A DNA stretch of 9,654 bases from Saprospiraceae bacterium (GTDB taxonomy: Bacteria; Bacteroidota; Bacteroidia; Chitinophagales; Saprospiraceae): the NCBI GenBank assembly GCA_022842255.1, contig JALHPW010000139.1:1-9654 (forward strand), in the 5' to 3' direction. The notes below the pieces were generated by a model. That model did no database searches and was not told where the DNA came from. It saw only the letters and a list, made by a program, of their open reading frames with translations. Both the position numbers and the translations under genes were made by a program. Positions 1-5,230 of the stretch are shown here, piece by piece. Position 1 is the stretch's first letter; each line of letters opens with the position of its first letter.

Positions 1-1559
1 ACAACAAAGTCATTCCGTTATACAATACCCCCGACAGCCTGCGCCTGTTGCGGCCCAGACTAAACCCTAATGCCTCCGTGTGGAAAAGCCGCGCATGCCA
101 GTGGTTCGATGCAGCTGCCGAGCGGGACACTTCTCTCTCCTGGGTGCGCGATGCACGCGACTGGTGCGAAACAGGGATAGTAGAGCCGCCTGCCTACTCT
201 TGCCGCCAAATCGCTGCCGGGGTAATCGAGGTGGGCTTCCGCAACCGCGCACTCACGCTTTCCGAGCTGAACCAAATATCCCGAACCCCACGAGGACGCC
301 TGGCTACCAGTACGCTCATGGGCGTCCTAAAACCCGGCCAACAAGTGGAACTGCTGGGCGAAGAAACACCCCATGTTTGGAAAGTGCGCTTTCAGGGCAG
401 GGATGGTTATGTGGCCAAGTCTGTTTTTCAGCAGGCCACGCTTGTTCCTTGCGGAAACCGACCTGCCCCCTCCTTCGCAACGGCTGCGGTGGGTAAACTG
501 AAGTTGGTAAAAGGTGGTACCTTCACCATGGGCTGTACAGCAGAGCAGGGCGAGGATTGCTTCGACTATGAAAAACCAGCTCGCCAAGTCAAGGTGGATG
601 ATTTTGAGATTGGGGTGACAGAAGTGACCAACGAGCAATATGCCGCTTTTTTGAATGAAAAGGGTAATCAAAGCGAAGGCGGCGTTGAATGGATCAATTT
701 GGAAGGCAGATTCTCAACCGAAAAATGTCGTATTCAAAGTGCTGACGGACGGACATTTACGGTCGAAAATGGCTTTGAAAAGGACCCCGTCATCTACGTT
801 TCTTGGTACGGGGCCAAAGCCTATTGCAGCTGGCTTTCTGTCCAAACAGGTCAAGATTTTCGCCTGCCCAGCGAGGCCGAATGGGAATTTGCGGCACGCG
901 GCGGCATCCTTTCAAAAGGTTACAAATATGCTGGCAGTAATGAATTAAATGAAGTGGGCTGGTACACCAAAAACTCCAAGGACAGCGGCACGCGCCCGGT
1001 GGCCAGTAAAAAAGCCAACGAACAGGGTCTTTTTGACATGAGCGGCAACGTGTGGGAATGGTGTGAAGATGATTGGCACAGTGACTATTCGGGCGCGCCG
1101 GGTGACAGCAAAGCTTGGGTAGAACAGTCTGTACGAGGTTCGTCCCGTGTGTATCGCGGCGGCTCGTGGGGCGGCAACGCACAGGATTGCAGAGTGTCTA
1201 TCCGCCTCAATAACTCACCGGAGTTTCGGTTCAGCGCTGTCGGCTTCCGCCTCGCCAAATCCCTCCAAACTATTGCTGTGGACAGAAAGATTGAAACCTG
1301 TCAGGAACCAAAAAATTTATCAGCAGTGAGGCATACTTCTTCTTCAATTTCTTTATCATGGTCACCAGTAAGTAGTGCTACTGGATATAAAATTTTTTAT
1401 ATTCGACAGAATGACAATTACGCAAGTCCGGTAACCACCACTTACAATACTATATTTGCCTTTAATGGTCTTAAATCAGGTGATTATCAGTTTTATGTTG
1501 CCACTATTTGTGGGTCTCAAACTTCCGGATACGTTTTGTTGGAGAGTATGGACAAATAA
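1..1559 (+). CDS. SH3-like / SUMF1 (FGE-fold) / fibronectin-III-like multidomain protein, 5'-truncated by window edge
   Basis: The frame is open to the left edge (first whole codon at base 3), so the gene starts outside the window; the TTG at 48 is only an internal leucine codon. 518 codons are visible, ending at TAA 1557-1559. Counting from base 48, residues about 85-134 look like a bacterial SH3 segment (GVLKPGQQVELLG, then DGYVAKSVF). Residues about 148-405 are a SUMF1/formylglycine-generating-enzyme-fold domain: GGTFTMGC, EVTNEQYAAFL, VSWYGAKAYCSWL, RLPSEAEWEFAARGG, GLFDMSGNVWEWCEDDW, RVYRGGSW and VGFRLA. Residues about 418-500 resemble a fibronectin type III module (LSAVRHTSSSISLSWSPV, ATGYKIFY, GDYQFYVATIC). 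Aligned with human FGE, the first catalytic cysteine (Cys336) is Gly376 and only the second (Cys341) is kept as Cys381, so formylglycine formation is unlikely and ligand binding more plausible (inference). GC content falls sharply after about base 1300. The N-terminal partner domain is unknown. Confidence 0.85.
   Translation, partial: NKVIPLYNTPDSLRLLRPRLNPNASVWKSRACQWFDAAAERDTSLSWVRDARDWCETGIVEPPAYSCRQIAAGVIEVGFRNRALTLSELNQISRTPRGRLATSTLMGVLKPGQQVELLGEETPHVWKVRFQGRDGYVAKSVFQQATLVPCGNRPAPSFATAAVGKLKLVKGGTFTMGCTAEQGEDCFDYEKPARQVKVDDFEIGVTEVTNEQYAAFLNEKGNQSEGGVEWINLEGRFSTEKCRIQSADGRTFTVENGFEKDPVIYVSWYGAKAYCSWLSVQTGQDFRLPSEAEWEFAARGGILSKGYKYAGSNELNEVGWYTKNSKDSGTRPVASKKANEQGLFDMSGNVWEWCEDDWHSDYSGAPGDSKAWVEQSVRGSSRVYRGGSWGGNAQDCRVSIRLNNSPEFRFSAVGFRLAKSLQTIAVDRKIETCQEPKNLSAVRHTSSSISLSWSPVSSATGYKIFYIRQNDNYASPVTTTYNTIFAFNGLKSGDYQFYVATICGSQTSGYVLLESMDK
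1146..1256 (+). other. Variable-region-like end of the SUMF1 C-type lectin fold (candidate DGR target site)
   Basis: The segment encodes SRVYRGGSW, then GGNAQDCRVSIRLNNSPEFR, then FSAVGFRLA. The framework RGGSW...CR...R....P..R....GFR is the one seen in lectin-fold proteins diversified by retroelements, where the template carries AAC/AAT codons at variable positions. Here the codons at those positions are GGC, GGC, AAC, GAT, ATC, CTC, AAT, AAC, TTT, TTC, AGC, GCT and GTC. All end in C or T, as expected if adenines of AAY codons had been changed. No template repeat or reverse transcriptase is visible in the window, and ordinary SUMF1 domains share much of this framework, so this is a hypothesis. 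Confidence 0.3.
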
Positions 1560-1590
1560 AAATAATTAACTCAAAGTGTGATGGGGAGTA

Positions 1591-1626
1591 GCTTTTACCG
1601 CTCGCTGAAACGAGTGGTTGCAAAGC
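1591..1626. repeat. Imperfect inverted repeat (hairpin) downstream of the SUMF1-domain gene
   Basis: GCTTT (1591-1595) pairs with AAAGC (1622-1626), and ACCGCTCG (1597-1604) pairs with CGAGTGGT (1611-1618) with one G-T pair, leaving the loop CTGAAA. An uneven 1x3 internal loop separates the two stems. It lies 31 bases after the TAA of the + strand gene and about 70 bases beyond the end of the convergent OstA-like gene. No T-run follows on either strand, so it is not a textbook intrinsic terminator, although a terminator or mRNA 3'-end role is possible. The rest of 1560-1693 shows nothing recognisable. Confidence 0.5.
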
Positions 1627-1693
1627 ATTAGTCTATATAGGGGATTATAGATGTGAATGTCAACCTTGGTTAGTACATTGTTGTCACCCTACT

Positions 1694-3664
1694 CTACAAC
1701 CCCACCACCCCTCTAGGCCGCCGCTCCCGTTCCCAGAAAAACCCCTCCAGTTTTTTGGTATCCTTCCCCGCTTGTTTCATCGGGATGAATTTGCCAGCGG
1801 GTTGCTGGTAGAATTTGATGCTTTCCACCTTGTTGTCGCCAAAATAGAGCCACATTTCGGAGCAGGCGGTTTCGTTGAGGCCGATGTAGGCACGTTTGTC
1901 GTCGAGCGCGTAGTACACCGCCTGGGCATTGCCTTCCACAAACATCTCCCGGGCCTGGTCGTCGCGGAAAAACACGGTGGAGTTTTTGCCCTTGATCTGG
2001 TTGAATAATATGCCGTCCTCGGAATTGATCACCAGAGCGTTTTGACGCAACCAGAGTCGGTCTAACTTCTTGTTTTTCAACAACATCTTGATGGTATCGC
2101 CCGAAAACTGCGAGGTGTCTGACCAGATGACCGGCAGTTTATCGATTTTGTAAAACCAGAAAATCGAATCGGCGCTGCTGAAGGTCAAAGAATCACAGAC
2201 GGCCTGCAAATCGCTCTTGAAAATCCGCACGTTTCGATGGGCAAACAGTTGGCGCACATCGCTGGCCGAATCGGGTTTGAACGAAGTAAGCGTGTCGGCG
2301 GCCATGAACAACGTGTCGCCGTCGATCAAACTTTTCATCATAGGCCTGCCGTCTGCGCCTTGTTCGCCAAAACCGCCAAATGCGTTGAGGTACTGCGATT
2401 TTTTGTTGTAATCCATGCGCCAGGAAAGCACGGTGTAGTCGCTCGAAGTGTCCTGCCACAACACGCTGCCGAGTGCGAGTCCGTTGCCTAGCACATCGTT
2501 GAAATCCAGCGAATCAGCCTCAATGATGTTCGGCGGGTCGCTCACCCTGCCGCGTCCGGTGAGTTGGTAGTTTTTGCTCCGACTGTCGTAGCGGATTTCG
2601 GCGCCCTGGATATCGCGGGTGCTGTCGCGGTAGTGGGCATTGCCGCGCAACAGGGTTTTTTCGGTTTCTGAATTGTAGCGGATCACATCGGCGTCGGCTT
2701 TTTCGCCCTTTTTGGGGTCTTCGATGTGGGCGTCGCCTTCGAGGGTGTATTCTTTGATGTGTCCTTCGTAGCGCATTTTTCGGGCGTGACCGAGTTGGCC
2801 GTCCTTCTCGTACTGCGGGTTTTGGTCAAATTCCGCAAAGTCGTTTTCCATGTCGTAAAACCCACTTTCCGTGTAAATTTTACTCCCGCGTTGACTGATC
2901 AGGGTGGGCGCGACAAACCGCACGAGCTGCGCCTCGGTGTTGAAAACCATCGTGTCGGTCCGCATCGTGAATTCCGGGTCGGTCACCACCACATCGCCTT
3001 TGAGGTACACTTCCTTGAGGTCTACAAAATAATGTCCGCGCCGACTCACCACCTGACTTTTGCCGTTGGTCATGGTGGCCCCGGTGGTGTAGGTGGCAAT
3101 TTTGTTGCCCATGTCGTAGCGCAATCGCTTGGTGAACAGTTGTTGTTTGCCATTCACCAGCACCACTTCCCCAAAAAGGTCGCTGATTTTGGTGGCGGCG
3201 TTGTAGTGCGCCGAATCCGCGAAGGCCCGCACGGAATCGCCTTGCGCGATGACTACCTTGCCCCGCAGCACGGCAAAATCTTTGTCGAGCGTAGCGGTAT
3301 CGCAGTAAATCAAGGTGTTTTCCTGTCGGAGCCGCACAGTGCCGCTGAGTTTTTGGATTTCGCGGCCGTTTTTCAGGAAATATTCGATGACGGCAGCGGT
3401 TTCGATTTTTAGTTTTTGGGTGTCGGACTGGACGGTAGCCGGTGGACGGGTTACGGTGGACGGTTCACGGTTCACGGTTGACGGTGGGCGGCCTACGGTG
3501 GACGGTGGTTGATTGGTGATTTTGGGGGGTGTGGCAGGGGTTTGCGCCAGGAGGTGGTTGGCACAAAGGAGCAGGGAGAGCGTGAGCAGCCCGAATTTCA
3601 AATGTTGAACAGGAGATTTCAATGCTGTGATTTTCTTTGAAAACGCGATTTGGAGTAGGCGCAA
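1694..3664 (-). CDS. OstA/LptA-like outer-membrane biogenesis protein
   Basis: 656 codons, TAG at 1694-1696. After an N-terminal signal peptide (KFGLLTLSLLLCANHLLAQ, residues about 23-41) comes a Pro/Thr-rich linker of four near-identical 7-residue units (PPSTVGR, PPSTVNR, EPSTVTR, PPATVQS; residues 53-80). The remainder is a long series of OstA-type beta repeats, for example IQKLSGTVRLRQENTLIYCDTA, LRGKVVIAQGDS, VYLKGDVVVTDPEF, YTLEGDAHIEDP, TLLRGNAHYRD and YQLTGRGRVSDPP. This is the periplasmic LptA/LptD-N fold, which carries lipopolysaccharide across the periplasm; the Bacteroidota 'OstA-like' proteins are long versions of it. The specific role here is inferred. The start is uncertain: an in-frame TAA lies at 3680-3682 and no ATG occurs before the signal peptide. 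Starts would be TTG at 3664, 3622 or 3601 (last giving a compact MKFGLL... signal peptide). No Shine-Dalgarno is visible. It is transcribed toward the convergent SUMF1-domain gene. Confidence 0.85.
   Translation of the reverse strand: MRLLQIAFSKKITALKSPVQHLKFGLLTLSLLLCANHLLAQTPATPPKITNQPPSTVGRPPSTVNREPSTVTRPPATVQSDTQKLKIETAAVIEYFLKNGREIQKLSGTVRLRQENTLIYCDTATLDKDFAVLRGKVVIAQGDSVRAFADSAHYNAATKISDLFGEVVLVNGKQQLFTKRLRYDMGNKIATYTTGATMTNGKSQVVSRRGHYFVDLKEVYLKGDVVVTDPEFTMRTDTMVFNTEAQLVRFVAPTLISQRGSKIYTESGFYDMENDFAEFDQNPQYEKDGQLGHARKMRYEGHIKEYTLEGDAHIEDPKKGEKADADVIRYNSETEKTLLRGNAHYRDSTRDIQGAEIRYDSRSKNYQLTGRGRVSDPPNIIEADSLDFNDVLGNGLALGSVLWQDTSSDYTVLSWRMDYNKKSQYLNAFGGFGEQGADGRPMMKSLIDGDTLFMAADTLTSFKPDSASDVRQLFAHRNVRIFKSDLQAVCDSLTFSSADSIFWFYKIDKLPVIWSDTSQFSGDTIKMLLKNKKLDRLWLRQNALVINSEDGILFNQIKGKNSTVFFRDDQAREMFVEGNAQAVYYALDDKRAYIGLNETACSEMWLYFGDNKVESIKFYQQPAGKFIPMKQAGKDTKKLEGFFWERERRPRGVVGL
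3430..3506. repeat. Degenerate heptanucleotide tandem repeat (nnACGGT, 11 units)
   Basis: On the + strand the units read GGACGGT, AGCCGGT, GGACGGG, TTACGGT, GGACGGT, TCACGGT, TCACGGT, TGACGGT, GGGCGGC, CTACGGT, GGACGGT. Three 7-bp units equal seven codons, so on the minus strand the array encodes the PPSTVxR linker of the OstA-like protein without breaking the frame. It sits between the signal peptide and the first beta repeat, where extra length should be tolerated. Unit count may vary between strains (inference). Confidence 0.85.
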
Positions 3665-3697
3665 GTGGTCAGGACAATTTTAGGAACGAATGGTTTT

Positions 3698-3722
3698 GGG
3701 CAAATGCCGCTTTGCATTTCCC
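3698..3722 (-). promoter_or_regulatory. Stem-loop in the leader of the OstA-like gene
   Basis: On the minus strand GGG-AAATGC (3722-3714) pairs with GCATTT-G-CCC (3707-3698): nine base pairs with one bulged G and the loop AAAGCG. It is not followed by a T-run. It lies 34 bases upstream of the furthest possible start codon (TTG 3664), so it would be in the 5' untranslated region. A role in mRNA stability or translation is possible but unsupported. Confidence 0.35.
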
Positions 3723-3769
3723 TACTTGTTGGAATCGCTAAAACGAGTGCGAAAGTAATGGCTAACCAC

Positions 3770-3807
3770 AAAAAAAGTCGCAGTGCCCTGGAGGATACTG
3801 CGACTTT
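3770..3807 (-). terminator. Rho-independent terminator of the predicted small RNA
   Basis: On the minus strand AAAGTCGCAGT (3807-3797) and ACTGCGACTTT (3784-3774) form a perfect 11-bp stem with a 12-base loop. A run of seven T residues (3776-3770) begins within the stem end and continues past it. In the + direction the stem is followed by GAACG, so it is one-directional. It is 219 bases past the DUF6624 stop and 105 bases before the furthest possible start of the OstA-like gene, and thus separates these two transcripts or acts as a leader attenuator. Confidence 0.8.
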
Positions 3808-3880
3808 GAACGAAACCGACGCCGGATGCACCTTCTAGAAGAAGTCCCCCGCTCAAACGCCCAAGACGTCTCGGTCTGCA
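3770..3880 (-). ncRNA. Predicted small non-coding RNA (about 110 nt), family unidentified
   Basis: A well-matched Bacteroidota promoter and a strong intrinsic terminator on the same strand enclose about 110 nt without a plausible coding frame. Besides the terminator stem, the transcript can fold with ACC-GACG (GA bulged) pairing with CGTCGGT as a closing stem. Inside is a hairpin of GGA-CTTCT / AGAAG-(GTGCA)-TCC, leaving a large one-sided internal loop on the 5' side. Size and general shape recall the 6S-Flavo RNA class known in this phylum, but I cannot confirm the match by eye. Alternatives are a novel sRNA, or a transcription-attenuation leader of the downstream OstA-like gene. The start point (about 3880) is inferred from the promoter. 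Confidence 0.45.
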
Positions 3881-3883
3881 TTA

Positions 3884-3915
3884 CAAAGGTACTATAAATC
3901 ACTAGAAAATGCAAA
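3884..3915 (-). promoter_or_regulatory. Bacteroidota sigma-ABfr-type promoter of the predicted small RNA
   Basis: On the minus strand, TTTG (3915-3912) is followed after 20 bases by TACCTTTG (3891-3884). This matches the published Bacteroidota pattern: a TTG/TTTG -33 element, a 19-21 base spacer and a TAnnTTTG -7 element. It is the best promoter in the window, yet no protein start lies close downstream, which supports an RNA gene. Confidence 0.65.
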
Positions 3916-3987
3916 TCTGAATTTTCGATTACACCCGCTAAAAGCCCTGCCGAAGTTGGGTTGTCATCCTGTCGGGGCCCGTCCGTA

Positions 3988-4887
3988 TCAATCCTTTTGG
4001 GGGATGTCCAAGTCGTTGATTGGGGCCAACCCGAGTTCCCGCCTGCGTTTGTTTACAAATTCCGGAGCCTCAATCGGATCGCGTGTGGGGTTGGTATGGC
4101 CTGAATATTGTGTGCCGTAACACTGTTTTTTGCCTTGGTCTTGGAGCATTCGGTCGTACATGGTAGCGTACCAAAGCCAGGGTGCTTCTTTTGATTCACA
4201 CGCTTGCTTTAATTTGGAAACATATTTTTTCCGAAGCGAAGCTTCTCCGTGTTGGACAATATAAAAAACCGAAGTGGCGGCTGCTTCGCCTACTTCCGAA
4301 ATCTTTGGCCAGCCATGGTTGTCGATGACTTTTGCCACTTGCTCATTATTCTCCGCTCTCATGATGGTCAGGAGCGCTTGAATGGCCTTCGTTACGGGAT
4401 GATCCTGGCCCAATTTCCGCCTGGCTTGGCTCCATTGTGTAGTATAAGCCTGATCTTTCATCTGCAATCTCCAAAGGGTTTTGGACAATTCGAGGTTGGG
4501 ATACTTGCCTTGTTGTGCTTCTGATTTTGCAATTTGCTTGGTCTCAATATTGGACCATTTAGCATCGGTGGAGAGAAAAATGAAGTCGCCATCTATCAGT
4601 ACATGCGTGGAGGAATCTTTTTCAAGCGCCAGATTCAGCCACCAAAAAGCGGAATCAGGCTCCTCTTTCAACGCATACAATGCCGCAATGGTGTAGGCCA
4701 CATCCGGTCGCATTGAAATGGGATAATCCAGTTTCCATTCCGAAATGGCCTCGTCAACGTTCCCAGCGCGTCCGGTACTGTCGGCTACAATGGCATGGCG
4801 GGTGGGCCTGAATTCCTGTGCAAAGGCCAAACAGGAGATTTGGGTGAAAATCAAGGTGATGTAAAATCGCCAAGCGCATTGCTTCAT
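3988..4887 (-). CDS. Secreted DUF6624-domain protein
   Basis: 299 residues from the ATG at 4887, TGA at 3988-3990. This start places a clear signal peptide first (MKQCAWRFYITLIFTQISCLAFAQ). The frame is open upstream to an ATG at 4998, but the extra 37 residues have no signal character. Residues about 42-118 look like a tetratricopeptide-type helical repeat with its end cap (VAYTIAALYALKEEPDSAFWWLNLALEK, then DFIFLSTDAKWSNI). Residues about 120-290 carry the hallmarks of DUF6624: HGWPKISEVG (191-200), VFYIVQHGE (207-215), YDRMLQDQGKKQCYGTQY (244-261), then RDPIEAPEFVNKRRRELGL (269-287). The biochemical function of the family is not known to me; the conserved His, Gln, Asp and Arg residues hint at an enzyme but do not prove it. 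It is a single-gene unit, divergent from parE, and ends before the small-RNA promoter. Confidence 0.8.
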   Translation of the reverse strand: MKQCAWRFYITLIFTQISCLAFAQEFRPTRHAIVADSTGRAGNVDEAISEWKLDYPISMRPDVAYTIAALYALKEEPDSAFWWLNLALEKDSSTHVLIDGDFIFLSTDAKWSNIETKQIAKSEAQQGKYPNLELSKTLWRLQMKDQAYTTQWSQARRKLGQDHPVTKAIQALLTIMRAENNEQVAKVIDNHGWPKISEVGEAAATSVFYIVQHGEASLRKKYVSKLKQACESKEAPWLWYATMYDRMLQDQGKKQCYGTQYSGHTNPTRDPIEAPEFVNKRRRELGLAPINDLDIPQKD

Positions 4888-5025
4888 AGGTCGTTCGATT
4901 AAAGTGGACCTATTCAACGTTGGTTTTTGGGTTCCGTTGTCTGGGGCGCCGGATATGGCTTGTGAAGCTACTTCAACAAGATAAAAATTAAAACACAAAT
5001 TGTTTTTAATTTAAAACATTTATTT

Positions 5026-5033
5026 TAATTTTG
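5026..5033 (+). promoter_or_regulatory. Candidate -7 promoter element for parE
   Basis: TAATTTTG is an exact match to TAnnTTTG within an AT-rich tract. A TTG at 5000-5002 is the nearest -33 candidate, but the 23-base spacer is a little long. It would give a leader of about 190 nt to the ATG at 5231. Confidence 0.45.
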
Positions 5034-5133
5034 CCTATTCTTTAAGTCTCCATCGGTCAATTTTTTAAAACTCCGTTACTTTGGGCGCAAATCACAAAAC
5101 TTCGAAGTCTGCCGACAAAACCAAGACCCCGGC

Positions 5134-5168
5134 GGTCAATGGTCAAAAGTCAAAAGCCAAAGGTCAAA
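5134..5168. repeat. Degenerate heptanucleotide repeat (rrTCAAA, 5 units) before parE
   Basis: Units read GGTCAAT, GGTCAAA, AGTCAAA, AGCCAAA, GGTCAAA. The array lies 62 bases upstream of the preferred parE ATG in frame-open sequence; if translated it gives NGQKSKAKGQN. It has the same 7-bp period as the array in the OstA-like gene but a different word. Confidence 0.75.
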
Positions 5169-5230
5169 ATACACCCGCCTCCGCCCTTTCTCGACAAGCC
5201 GGGAAGGCTACGGCGAGTAAACAACCAAAA

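Larger units (their letters stand above)
3665..3987. other. 323-bp intergenic region carrying a predicted small-RNA unit
   Basis: No convincing protein gene lies between the OstA-like gene and the DUF6624 gene, both on the minus strand. The stretch holds, in minus-strand order, a Bacteroidota promoter (3884-3915), a transcribed segment of about 110 nt, an intrinsic terminator (3770-3807) and a stem-loop in the OstA-like gene's leader (3698-3722). A weaker -7-like element, TACTTTCG (minus strand, 3750-3757), could start the OstA-like transcript below the terminator, but no -33 element accompanies it. Bases 3916-3987 show nothing recognisable. Confidence 0.6.
4888..5230. other. Divergent intergenic region between the DUF6624 gene and parE
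   Basis: The region has a very AT-rich core (about 4978-5033) flanked by ordinary DNA, as expected of a divergent promoter region. In the parE direction it holds a -7 match (5026-5033), a second imperfect one, TACTTTGG (5077-5084), and the heptanucleotide repeat at 5134-5168. For the DUF6624 gene only a weak candidate, TATCTTGT (minus strand, 4983-4976), is seen. The parE frame is open across 5081-5230 with no ATG, so that part may be either 5' leader or a Lys-rich N-terminal extension. Confidence 0.6.

Noticed and set aside
2726..3412. 228-codon + strand open frame opposite the OstA-like gene
   Set aside because: Antisense shadow; the minus-strand frame has a signal peptide and OstA repeats, this one has no recognisable domain.
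3619..3831. 70-codon minus-strand frame with a hydrophobic stretch before the OstA-like gene
   Set aside because: It begins with GTG, runs through the terminator stem and T-run, and its hydrophobic run is largely encoded by the T-run and its surroundings; it overlaps the OstA signal peptide in another frame.
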